Assembly: GCF_003260125.1 (NCBI RefSeq)
Contig: NZ_QHKO01000004.1
Location: 350,780-414,779 of the forward strand
Length of the DNA: 64,000 nt
DNA from: Lujinxingia litoralis
GTDB taxonomy: Bacteria > Myxococcota_A > Bradymonadia > Bradymonadales > Bradymonadaceae
Reading direction: 5' to 3'
The translations under genes were made by a program, and so were the position numbers. Below are positions 9,543-18,071 of this stretch, piece after piece. Below the pieces are notes generated by a model that was not told the DNA's origin, made no database searches, and worked only from the letters and a program-made list of their open reading frames with translations. How positions within the stretch are numbered: the stretch's first letter is position 1; each line of letters starts with the position of its first letter.

Positions 9543-9857
9543 ATGGCCGACACACGTATTAAAGCGGAAGGAACTTACAGCGGTGTCTCCGACAAGAATA
9601 TGAACACGTTTCGCGACGATGTACTCGCGGAGATGACCTCCAAAAACGTCAGTGGCTTTGCAGTTTTGAATGAAGGAAATGCCTGGATTCAGCTGGAGGG
9701 CGATGAGTTCGACGTCACCGACGTCTGCGATTTCATCAACAACTACGGTATTCTGACCACGTTCGCTACGACCTCACTGGTCTCCATTACCAGCCGGCAA
9801 CTCAATGAGTGTTACCTCTACTACAAGAACCTGACTCCAGTAACCTCATTGCCATAA
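9543..9857 (+). CDS. Small soluble protein of unknown function
   Basis: A 104-residue protein with no signal peptide, membrane helix or motif that I recognise. It is acidic and aromatic-rich, with a folded-looking pattern of alternating strands and helices (GFAVLNEGNAWIQLEG, then FINNYGILTTFATTSL). The start is well supported by GAGGT seven bases upstream. Its base composition is lower in G+C than its neighbours, which may mean recent acquisition or a highly expressed small gene. It is flanked by minus-strand genes and so probably forms its own transcription unit. Confidence 0.72.
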   Translation: MADTRIKAEGTYSGVSDKNMNTFRDDVLAEMTSKNVSGFAVLNEGNAWIQLEGDEFDVTDVCDFINNYGILTTFATTSLVSITSRQLNECYLYYKNLTPVTSLP

Positions 9858-9876
9858 GTCCGGCGTAGGCACCGGC

Positions 9877-12800
9877 TCAAGGTGCTGAGGGCATGCGCTC
9901 TAACATCTGCCCCAGCGCCTTGAGCTGAGCCCATTCTTCCCAGCGCTCTCCATCGGCGTGGACCGCCCGCGACGCCGCCAACAGCAGGGCACGCGCGTCA
10001 TCATCTCCCAGAAAATGGGTTTCCTCGATCAACCGGATCGCCTCGGCACTGAGACGCTCCACCCGAGTGCGATGCCGCTCACTGAGCGCACTGACCAGGC
10101 AGCCGAGCACCGCGTAGATCAACAGCTGCGGGCGGCGCTGGCGACGCAAGCTCACCGCGGCGCGCTCAAAATAGGACTTGGCCCCGTCGACATCATCTTC
10201 AGCCAGGAGCATCAGCCCCAGGTTGAGCATCACGGCCATGCCATTCTGACTGTTAATGCGATTAAAATAGTGAAGCGCACGAGCCAGATCCGCGCGAGCC
10301 CCGGCCACCTCTCCCCGCGTACGTTGAATATCGGCGCGAAGATTTAAGACCTCGGCCAGTCCGATGTATTGCTCGGCGAGCTCACAGATGGCGATCAACT
10401 CGTCGAGCTCTTCCAGCGTGGGCACATCGCCGTGGCGGTACCGTGCAAAGAGCACGTCGTAGCGTACATTGGCCAGGAGCACGAGATCTCCAGATGCCTC
10501 CGCCTGAACTAACGCTTCATCCAGGAAGACAAAGACCTCATCCCACTGCCCTCGACGAGCCAGCAGACGCGCCAGCGACTTGCAGGCAATCACATGAAAG
10601 CGCCGATCGCCGTCTTGCACGCGCCAGTACGCGATCGCCCCCCTCAGCAGGTCTTCAGCTTCCTCGGCGCGACTGCCAACACTGAGTTGCAGACCCGCGA
10701 TCGAACGCGCTTGAGCCAACAACGCGGAATCTCCAAATGCCTCGGCCAACTCCACCGCCCGCAGCGCCCAGACCTGAGCCAGGCGCACATGATAGGTGGC
10801 CCCGAACATCCAGGCACGGTCGCAGGCCAGCTCCACCCGAAGACGAGCGAGTTCGGCATTGAGGGGATTCGCCACATCATCCAGGGCTTGCCAGGCCTGA
10901 TCGAGCAGGTAAGCGTTATAGTGCTGCTCGCCACGCAGCCGGCGCACCTCACTGGCCTTCAGAAAGCGACGCACCGCCTCAGCCGTCTGCCCGGACTCCT
11001 TGAGCATCACCGCCGAACGCTCCAGCGCCCCTTCTTCGCCCGCATCGACCCGGGGAGTCAGTGCCTTCGCACAGGCGGCATGAAGTTTCTGCCAACGTCC
11101 GGCCCCTCGAAGATGAACGAGCAGCGCTTCGCGCAGCAGGCTCTGCGAGAACGCGAGCTGACCGGAGCCGGCATCCACCAGGTGCCGACGCACCAGCAGT
11201 CTCTCGACCACCTGCGGATTCCACTCAATACCAGCCGCAGCACAGGCACGTTTCCAGTCCAGCAGCCCGAAGCGCGCGCCCAGCGCCGCGGCTACCTCCA
11301 GGGCAATCATCTGCTCGGGGCCAGACTCATCAACGATGGCCAGCGCTGGCGCCAGCCACAGCGAGCCGGCGTCATCCAGTGCCCGCTCCTCGGGGCTGCC
11401 CTCAAAGCGAAACCCGTCCAGAGTCGGTGTGAGCAACCCACGCTCGATCCAACGCTCCACAAAGGTCATCGCCACCAGCGGATTGCCCGCGCAGCGTTCG
11501 GCGACCTCACCGGCCAATCCCGGCTCCAGGAAGAGAAGCTCTTCGATAAAGGTCATGGTCGCCGCGGCTCCTAGCGGCGAGATACTGAGTTCACGAAAAG
11601 CGCCACTCTGACGCAGGGTCGCCAGCGCACGAATATGTTCGGCACTCAGCGCCATCAGATCGTCCCGGGCGCTCATCACCACCAGGATCGGCGCGCGCTC
11701 ATCCTCCACCTGATGAAGCAGCAACTCGACCCAGCCCAGAGCCGTAACGCCCCACTGCACATCCTGCAGTCGCACAATCAGCGGCCCGGCCTGGGCCAGA
11801 CGCCGCAAGAAGGCGGCCAGGACGCTGTGTCGCTGTGCCTGACTGCTTAACCTCAGCCCCCCGCCCTCGCCCACGGGAGTTGGCGAGAGCATTTCCGTCA
11901 TCGATTGCCACTCGTAGGGGTCCTCGCCGCCACTGGCGCGCACCACCGCTTCAAGACGCGTGGCGACCTCGGCGCGGCTCAGCCCCTCCAGGCCAAGGTA
12001 GGCGATCAACGACTCTCGCACCGCATCGGTCACTTCTCCGGCAGCGCGGTAACGCACATGCAGCGTGTTCGCCGAACCGACCTCCCGGGCGCGTTCGACC
12101 AGCCAGGCCGCCAGGTGATCCTTGCCCACCCCCGAGGCCCCCTGGAGTAGCACCGCCCGGGATACGCCGCCCTCGATCACCTCACGCAAGGTCGACCAGA
12201 GCTGCTCACATTCGACCTCTCGGCCGACCGTGGGCAGACGGCGCAACCCGAAGAGCCCCAGCCCGGCGCCGGCCACCCGAATGTTGGTGCTTCGTCGGGG
12301 GCGCTGCCAATCCTGCGGCAGTGAGGTAAAGCGCTGCTCAACAGCCGGTGCCTCGTTCACAGGCAACGCATTCATCAGCGGAGTCAGCGCATGAAAGGGC
12401 AACATCTGCACCGAGGCGTGCTCCTCACCGCCGCGCTGCTCGCCAGACGCCACATTGGCCTGCAAGATGGCCTGCCACTGACGCTGATTGATGCGCCGGG
12501 TCCCCTCTCGGGCACAGATTCGTCTTAACTCGCGCGCCGCAATCGCCGCCGACGCCCATCGCGCCGTGGCATCTTTGGCCAGCATTCGTTGCATCCAGCC
12601 ATCAAGCCCCTCGGGTACCTCGAGACGGGAGCTGAGCCTGGGCACAGGCTGATCCAGATGGGCACGGGCGATCTGCATGACATTATCGCCCCCAAAAGGC
12701 ACCTCGCCGCAGATCATCTCGTAGATCACGCACCCCAGAGCGTAGAGGTCGGTGGCCGGACCGTACTCGCGCCACTTCCCCAACAATTGCTCCGGCGCCA

Positions 12801-13455
12801 TATACTGCGGGGTACCCGCCACACGCTTGCTCTGCACCGCGCCTTCATCGGGCTGCAACGCGTAGGCCAGGCCAAAGTCGGTAAGCAGTACCCCGGGCCA
12901 GCCTTCCTCGACGCGGTCGAGAAGCACGTTCTGAGGCTTGATATCTCGGTGAATCACACCACGGGCGTGGCTATGAGCCAGCGCGTCCAGAATCGCAAAG
13001 AGCACCAGTTCGACCACCGGCCAGGGCTGCGGCTTGTCCATGAGGCCGGCCAGGGTGCCAAAGCGGCCATACTCCATCACCAGATAGGGGCTCCCCTGGC
13101 GGAGTTTATCCGGCAGGCGGGCTTCGGCCCCGGCGTCGATGACGCCGTAGTCATACAGGCGAACAATGCCCGGATGCTCCAGCGCTGCCACACTGCGCAC
13201 CTCATGACCGAACGCACGTTGGTAGGCGCTATCACCGGCTCGCTCCTGCAAGATCACCTTAATGGCGACCTCCAGCCCCTGCTCTTCGTGGTACCCCCGG
13301 TAGACCGCGCCCATCGCCCCTTCGCCGATGCGCTCAAAAAGGTCGAACTTGCCCAGACGCACCCCGGCCAACACGTCGGTCAAGTCCCCCGACGGTGAAG
13401 TCGTTGATAAGGTCATGCCAGCTTTCTCGAGGCGCGAAAAAGGATCAGAACCCAT
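9877..13455 (-). CDS. PknK-like Ser/Thr kinase with AAA ATPase and TPR region
   Basis: About 1,190 residues. The N-terminal eukaryotic-type kinase is complete: glycine loop GEGAMGAVYRG, VAIK lysine, HRDIKPQNVLL catalytic loop, DFGLAY and GTPQYMAPEQ. A linker leads to a STAND/AAA-16-type ATPase beginning near VGREVECEQL. The Walker A is GASGVGKD, with Asp where Ser or Thr is normal. The C-terminal 500 residues are helical TPR-like repeats. In this architecture the kinase senses or relays signals and the ATPase-TPR part binds partners. An upstream in-frame GTG at 13482 exists; ATG at 13455 or 13416 are likelier starts, and I use the former. It is transcribed away from the small 9.5-kb gene. Confidence 0.9.
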   Translation of the reverse strand: MGSDPFSRLEKAGMTLSTTSPSGDLTDVLAGVRLGKFDLFERIGEGAMGAVYRGYHEEQGLEVAIKVILQERAGDSAYQRAFGHEVRSVAALEHPGIVRLYDYGVIDAGAEARLPDKLRQGSPYLVMEYGRFGTLAGLMDKPQPWPVVELVLFAILDALAHSHARGVIHRDIKPQNVLLDRVEEGWPGVLLTDFGLAYALQPDEGAVQSKRVAGTPQYMAPEQLLGKWREYGPATDLYALGCVIYEMICGEVPFGGDNVMQIARAHLDQPVPRLSSRLEVPEGLDGWMQRMLAKDATARWASAAIAARELRRICAREGTRRINQRQWQAILQANVASGEQRGGEEHASVQMLPFHALTPLMNALPVNEAPAVEQRFTSLPQDWQRPRRSTNIRVAGAGLGLFGLRRLPTVGREVECEQLWSTLREVIEGGVSRAVLLQGASGVGKDHLAAWLVERAREVGSANTLHVRYRAAGEVTDAVRESLIAYLGLEGLSRAEVATRLEAVVRASGGEDPYEWQSMTEMLSPTPVGEGGGLRLSSQAQRHSVLAAFLRRLAQAGPLIVRLQDVQWGVTALGWVELLLHQVEDERAPILVVMSARDDLMALSAEHIRALATLRQSGAFRELSISPLGAAATMTFIEELLFLEPGLAGEVAERCAGNPLVAMTFVERWIERGLLTPTLDGFRFEGSPEERALDDAGSLWLAPALAIVDESGPEQMIALEVAAALGARFGLLDWKRACAAAGIEWNPQVVERLLVRRHLVDAGSGQLAFSQSLLREALLVHLRGAGRWQKLHAACAKALTPRVDAGEEGALERSAVMLKESGQTAEAVRRFLKASEVRRLRGEQHYNAYLLDQAWQALDDVANPLNAELARLRVELACDRAWMFGATYHVRLAQVWALRAVELAEAFGDSALLAQARSIAGLQLSVGSRAEEAEDLLRGAIAYWRVQDGDRRFHVIACKSLARLLARRGQWDEVFVFLDEALVQAEASGDLVLLANVRYDVLFARYRHGDVPTLEELDELIAICELAEQYIGLAEVLNLRADIQRTRGEVAGARADLARALHYFNRINSQNGMAVMLNLGLMLLAEDDVDGAKSYFERAAVSLRRQRRPQLLIYAVLGCLVSALSERHRTRVERLSAEAIRLIEETHFLGDDDARALLLAASRAVHADGERWEEWAQLKALGQMLERMPSAP

Positions 13456-13515
13456 GGTCGAATGCGCGCAGCATAGCGCCACACCGGCCCGAGCCCAAGC
13501 TTGAAATGGGATAGC

Positions 13516-14184
13516 TTACTCCGGCTGTGCCCGCTTCTCCATGCGTTGCTGCAGCCGGATCATCAGGTACTCCGAGAGATAATTGGGATCCTCGAGCAGC
13601 TGACAAGCCACAATTTCAACCCAGAGCATGGGCCCTTTGGAGGGATCGACACGTGAGGGAAAATCGCGTCGCGGCCAGATCACGTTATGCGTGCCCAGCT
13701 CGTAAAACTCGGTGTCGGCCGGAAGCAACGCCTGAAAGCTCAGCCCCTCGCCCTGACCACGGTACATCGCGGTGACATCGGCCACCGACAGACAGGTGCT
13801 CCCCGAGAGGTTGAGCAGCGCCGACGAGTCATCGATCGTGATATCAAAGCTCTTCCAGACGCTCTGGTCCTCCTGAAGGATATCGACCTTCGAGGTGCCC
13901 CCGATCAGCTCCACCATCTGAGCATTCTGGGCGAGCAGCGGCTCGGGCGCTCGCTCCTCCACGCGCACCTGACGCGTCTCCGGGGTCAGGTTTAACACGT
14001 AGAGTTCGCCCGAGCCGTAGAGGATCGAGCGGTAGCCCAGAAATCCCACGCCTGCCATCTGTGTGACCGCTCCCACAATCGCCACGATCACCACCAGGGC
14101 CACCAGCCCCAGCGCGACGCGCTTGCCGGTGGACATCCCCTCTTCGATTGCGAAGCCTTCCTGCTGCTCGGGCTCGGTGCCCAT
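13516..14184 (-). CDS. Single-pass membrane protein of unknown function
   Basis: About 222 residues with a charged, Glu/Gln-rich N-terminus, one membrane helix (GLVALVVIVAIVGAVTQMAG) and a roughly 150-residue C-terminal domain predicted outside the cytoplasm. That domain has two cysteines (STCLSVAD and VACQLL) that could form a disulfide. I do not recognise the family. The chosen ATG has GAGG six bases upstream; another ATG lies 12 bases further upstream. It ends 61 bases before the kinase gene in the same direction, so it could be an accessory of that kinase, but nothing else shows this. Confidence 0.68.
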   Translation of the reverse strand: MGTEPEQQEGFAIEEGMSTGKRVALGLVALVVIVAIVGAVTQMAGVGFLGYRSILYGSGELYVLNLTPETRQVRVEERAPEPLLAQNAQMVELIGGTSKVDILQEDQSVWKSFDITIDDSSALLNLSGSTCLSVADVTAMYRGQGEGLSFQALLPADTEFYELGTHNVIWPRRDFPSRVDPSKGPMLWVEIVACQLLEDPNYLSEYLMIRLQQRMEKRAQPE

Positions 14185-14266
14185 CTCATGCCTCATCTGC
14201 TGCGCCGTGCACAGGGCCTCCTTCTGCGGCCCTCCTGAAGACGCCCAGACTTACCACACTCGACGC

Positions 14267-14479
14267 TCAACGCGGAAGGAAGCGATCGCGACGGCCTTCT
14301 GAACCGTGTGCGTCACGACGCGCGCTGCCGCTGAGCACCGACCCGGCCGCCATCAACACAAAGACCGGTTTGGAGAGCAAAAAGAGCAGCACCACGTCAG
14401 TGGCCGACATCTGCGAGAGTCGAATGAAAATCTGCAAAAAGCTCGTGGTCAGAAAAAAGTTCTCGATCAGCTCCAGCAT
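14267..14479 (-). CDS. Small hydrophobic protein of unknown function
   Basis: About 70 residues with one or two membrane segments (LTTSFLQIFIRL and ATDVVLLFLLSKPVFVLMAAG) and a basic tail. The frame extends upstream to a TTG at 14533, but the ATG at 14479 begins just before the hydrophobic part and is the simpler choice. Its ribosome-binding site is weak. It lies between two minus-strand genes. It is kept because the hydrophobic pattern is regular and nothing else covers the interval. Confidence 0.45.
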   Translation of the reverse strand: MLELIENFFLTTSFLQIFIRLSQMSATDVVLLFLLSKPVFVLMAAGSVLSGSARRDAHGSEGRRDRFLPR

Positions 14480-14604
14480 AATCAGCCCCCGGGGTTGGGC
14501 AGAAGTCGGCGAGGATTCAGCGCTACGACTCAAACCTGATCACCACCGGCGGCGCGTCCTGTGCGCTCCCCGAAAAATCCTCCCGAGTCGCCTGACCTAA
14601 GCGC

Positions 14605-16608
14605 TCACCCCTTCTCGGGGAGCAGCTCCGGATGACGCTGATACCACCAACGCTTCACCGCCGGCGCCGACCAGACCACGGGAGCCGGCGGCAGGCTGTT
14701 GAGGAAGTAACGCCCGTAACTCTTATGCGCCACCCGTGAGTCGAGAATCGCCACCACCCCCACATCGGACTTCGAGCGAATCAAACGACCAAAGCCCTGC
14801 TTCAATGAAATGGCCGCCGAAGGCAGCGAGATCTGCGCAAAACTGTTGCCGCCGCGCTCATCCACCAGGTCCAGACGAGCCCGGGTGAGCGGATCGGAGG
14901 GGTTGGCAAAGGGCAACTTGTCGATGATCACCATGCTCAACGCCTCTCCCTCCACGTCGACCCCTTCCCAGAACGAGCTGGTCGCGAAGAGCACGGCATT
15001 GGGCGTGGCGCGGAACTTCTCCAGAATCTCACGCTTGCTGGCCTGGCCCTGCAAGAGCACCGGATAATCGATCTTATCGACCAGCAGATCATGAACCGCA
15101 TTCATATTCATGTAGCTCGTAAAGAGCACAAAGGCGCGGCCCTCGGTAATTTTTAAGAGGTAGTCGACGATCAGGGCGACATTGTCGCAGAAGTTCGGAT
15201 CGTTGGGCGCCGGCAACTTGTTCGGCACGTAGAGCACGCACTGGTTGGGGTAGTCGAAGACCGGCTCCAGGATCAGTTCCTCCACCTTCACCGCTTTGAC
15301 CGCCGGCCCCTCTTCGCGCTCAAACCCCAGCATGCCCATACGGCGCTTAAAGAACTCGAAGTTGCCCCCGGTGGCCAGCGTCGCCGAGGTGAACACCAGC
15401 GCGTCGTGGGTATCGAGCAGCTTTCGCCGCATCAGGCTGGCCAGGTCAATGGGCGCCGCCTGCAAAAATACCCCGCGGTCACGACGCTCCACGATGTAGG
15501 CATAGCGCGGGTTATCGCAGCGGATGACCTGCTTGAGTTCAAAGCTCAGTTCCTTGCAGCGCTGCGCCAGACGCTGCCCCGATTCGCCCAGGGCACTGAC
15601 CGCGCGGATCGCCCCCTCCAGATCGTCGAGCCCGTCGTAGACCTCCTCCAGGGCCTCGTCGATGAGTTCGCGCTCGGGGATGTCATCGAGCACATCCAGT
15701 CCGTGACGCCCCTCGCGCAGCACGCCGAGCAGGCGATCGAAGAGCTGGCCGGCGGCCTTGGTCAGGTGCCGGGTGGTCTCCAACACATCGGCGGCCGCCT
15801 CCGCGCTGACCTCATCGGCATCCACCGCCCGCTCCACATCACCGGCCAACTCCCAGAAGCGGAAGTTGGATACCTGCAGCCCGAAGTACTCCGTGGCCAC
15901 ACTCTCCAGGTGGTGCGCCTCATCAAAGACCACCGCATCATAAGAGGGCAGAATCTCGGCGAACCCGGTCTGACGCAGTGCCAGGTCCGCAAAGAAGAGG
16001 TGGTGATTGACCACGATGACGTCGGCTTCCTGGGCGTCTTCGCGCACCCGGTTGACAAAACACTCATCGTAATAGGGGCACTTCGTGCCCAGGCAGCCTT
16101 CCGACCCCACCGAGAGTTCCTGCCAGGTGGGGTAGTTATCGGGCAGACCTTCGATCTCGGCGCGATCCCCGGTGGAGGTTTTACCCGCCCAGCTGCGAAT
16201 CACCGGCCACAGGCGCACATCGTCGGCAGAACGAAACGCCGGCTTGCGCTCCATCTCCTCAAAACGCTGCTTGCACAGGTAGTTTCGACGCCCCTTGAGC
16301 AGCACCGCCTTGAAGTTACGGGGCAGATGTTCTTGCAGAAAGGGGATGTCCTTAAAGAAGAGCTGTTCCTGCAGCGCCTTGGTCCCGGTGCTGACCACCA
16401 CCCGGCGGCGCGAGAGCAGCGCGGGGATCAGGTAGGCCAGGGTCTTGCCGGTACCGGTGGCGGCCTCCACGATCGCGGCATGACGGCCCTCCAGGGCGTC
16501 GGCGATCATTTTGGCCATCTGCACCTGCTGGGGGCGAAACTCGTAGCGTTCGAGCTTCTGATCGAGCAGACCGCCGGGTTCCAGAAATTGTTGTACCGGT
16601 AAGCTCAT
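14605..16608 (-). CDS. DinG/XPD-family ATP-dependent DNA helicase
   Basis: A 667-residue superfamily-2 helicase of the Rad3/XPD group. Walker A is EAATGTGKTLAYL (about residue 46) and the DEAH box is VVFDEAHHLES (about residue 230). Between them is the four-cysteine iron-sulfur region, where CLGTKCPYYDEC supplies three closely spaced cysteines with an earlier one at YLCKQRF. The C-terminal motor has FATSSFWEGVDVEG and QGFGRLIRSKSDVG (motif VI). Family members unwind 5'-3' and resolve R-loops, forks and damaged DNA. Its start overlaps the stop of the upstream membrane-protein gene by four bases, and that gene overlaps an exonuclease gene, so the three form one operon. Confidence 0.93.
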   Translation of the reverse strand: MSLPVQQFLEPGGLLDQKLERYEFRPQQVQMAKMIADALEGRHAAIVEAATGTGKTLAYLIPALLSRRRVVVSTGTKALQEQLFFKDIPFLQEHLPRNFKAVLLKGRRNYLCKQRFEEMERKPAFRSADDVRLWPVIRSWAGKTSTGDRAEIEGLPDNYPTWQELSVGSEGCLGTKCPYYDECFVNRVREDAQEADVIVVNHHLFFADLALRQTGFAEILPSYDAVVFDEAHHLESVATEYFGLQVSNFRFWELAGDVERAVDADEVSAEAAADVLETTRHLTKAAGQLFDRLLGVLREGRHGLDVLDDIPERELIDEALEEVYDGLDDLEGAIRAVSALGESGQRLAQRCKELSFELKQVIRCDNPRYAYIVERRDRGVFLQAAPIDLASLMRRKLLDTHDALVFTSATLATGGNFEFFKRRMGMLGFEREEGPAVKAVKVEELILEPVFDYPNQCVLYVPNKLPAPNDPNFCDNVALIVDYLLKITEGRAFVLFTSYMNMNAVHDLLVDKIDYPVLLQGQASKREILEKFRATPNAVLFATSSFWEGVDVEGEALSMVIIDKLPFANPSDPLTRARLDLVDERGGNSFAQISLPSAAISLKQGFGRLIRSKSDVGVVAILDSRVAHKSYGRYFLNSLPPAPVVWSAPAVKRWWYQRHPELLPEKG

Positions 16609-17276
16609 CGTACCACCTCGCCAAGAAGCTCGATCAGACGTCGCCAGTCATCGGGGTCGATAAAGGCCGGCGCATCAACTTCCTGATCGCTGAGCCGAGC
16701 CAGGCCGCCGGCATAAGCCACCGGCACGTCATCGAGAGTGAGTTCTGGGGCACAGATCCAGATGGCCTGGCGCTTATTTCCAGATCGCGGGCGCAATCCG
16801 GCGCACATTTTGTCGTCGCGGACTCGAAAGACCAGCTCTCGCCCGGGGCGATCCACGAGCACCCGGCGCAGCATGGTCTGCTCGTCATGAAGCTCCAGGC
16901 GTCGCCCGTCGAACACCACCTTTCCCGGCCGACGCACCGGGCGCTTTCGATCGGCCGCCAGCGTGCGCAAGCGATTATGAACGCTGCGTTTTTTAAGCTC
17001 CCGCACCGGCGCTACCAGGGCGACAAAGGCCACCAGTGCTCCCAGCGCGATCAGGGCAGCGCTGCCCCCGAAAATCATCGTTCCCACGCCCACCACCACC
17101 AGCATCACCTTGCCCTGGCGGGCGCGCTGACGCCCGGAGCGGGTGTTGCGGTAGGCGGGCAGATAACCCCAGAGGTAGTCGAGGGCCCGCCAGAGTTTTC
17201 GGGTGCGCGGGGAGTAAATCTCCGGGCGTTCCAACTCGGCGCGGATCTCCAGATGGGTGGGTGCGGACTCAGTCAT
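16605..17276 (-). CDS. Two-helix membrane protein in the exonuclease-helicase operon
   Basis: A 223-residue protein. A polar N-terminal segment precedes two adjacent hydrophobic helices (VMLVVVGVGTMIFGG and LIALGALVAFVALVA, about residues 57-90). A roughly 130-residue basic cytoplasmic domain of unknown fold follows. It overlaps the upstream exonuclease gene by eight bases and the downstream helicase gene by four, which argues for co-translation with DNA-processing enzymes. I know no family for it; a membrane-linked modulator is only a guess. Confidence 0.75.
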   Translation of the reverse strand: MTESAPTHLEIRAELERPEIYSPRTRKLWRALDYLWGYLPAYRNTRSGRQRARQGKVMLVVVGVGTMIFGGSAALIALGALVAFVALVAPVRELKKRSVHNRLRTLAADRKRPVRRPGKVVFDGRRLELHDEQTMLRRVLVDRPGRELVFRVRDDKMCAGLRPRSGNKRQAIWICAPELTLDDVPVAYAGGLARLSDQEVDAPAFIDPDDWRRLIELLGEVVR

Positions 17277-18027
17277 TGGCCTCGGGAACGCTCATGTAAA
17301 GGGCGCGCAAGGGATCGGCCTCGTCGCCATAGATGTAGGCGGGCCCCAGCCCGATGGTCGCGCCACCCAGGGCATCGCCCAGCGACTCAAAGTCTCCCCC
17401 ACCGCCGCGGTTGCGACCACGCCAGCCACTCATCTCGGCGGCCTGCTGTTGCTCCCACTGCGCCTGCAGCATCAGCAGCGCGTCGAGCTGCTCGGGCAAG
17501 CGGTCGGCAAAGGCGTAGAGCACATGCCCGGTGACGGTGGCGTCATGGGTGGCGCGGTGGGCCTCTTCGAGCGGAATCCCCAGAAGTTTACAGATCGCGC
17601 CCAGATTCTTGCGCGGATGATTCTTATAAAACTGGCGCGCAAAGATCAGCGGGTCGAGCGTGGGGGCATCGTCCGGCCAACCAAGCCCGCAACGCTCCAG
17701 CTCGTTGCGCATGAAGCTGCGGTCGAACGCCAGGTTGTAGGCCACAATGCCCACCCCCTGCAGGCGCTCGTGCACCTCTGCGGCGATCTCCTCAAAACGC
17801 GGCGCGTCTTTGACGTCGTCGTCGCTGATGCCGGTGATGCGGGTGGAATCTTCCGGGATCGGACATCCCGGGTGCACCAGCTTGCCGTACGTCTCGATCA
17901 CCTCGCCACGCTCAAATCGAATGATGCCGACCTCGGTCACGCGATCGGTCTGCGGATCGAGACCGGTGGTCTCAACGTCGATCACCGCCAGGGTGAGATC
18001 TTTCCAGAGTTCGGGCCAGTTCGACAT
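17269..18027 (-). CDS. DEDDh 3'-5' exonuclease (DnaQ/epsilon-like)
   Basis: A 252-residue exonuclease of the DnaQ-like RNase T superfamily. ExoI is TLAVIDVETTGLDPQTDRV with the Asp and Glu metal ligands. ExoII is VAYNLAFDRSFMRNEL. ExoIII is AHRATHDATVTGHVL with the His and Asp. All four acidic residues and the histidine are present. Such proteins trim DNA or RNA 3' ends and can act as proofreading or repair nucleases. It is the first gene of an overlapping set with a membrane protein and a DinG-like helicase, which suggests a shared repair task. A Gly/Arg-rich stretch (GWRGRNRGGGG) near the C-terminus may bind nucleic acid. Confidence 0.92.
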   Translation of the reverse strand: MSNWPELWKDLTLAVIDVETTGLDPQTDRVTEVGIIRFERGEVIETYGKLVHPGCPIPEDSTRITGISDDDVKDAPRFEEIAAEVHERLQGVGIVAYNLAFDRSFMRNELERCGLGWPDDAPTLDPLIFARQFYKNHPRKNLGAICKLLGIPLEEAHRATHDATVTGHVLYAFADRLPEQLDALLMLQAQWEQQQAAEMSGWRGRNRGGGGDFESLGDALGGATIGLGPAYIYGDEADPLRALYMSVPEAND

Positions 18028-18071
18028 AAGGGGAAGGCTCCGTGTGGCGAGCAGTCAAAAAAGGGGGCCAA

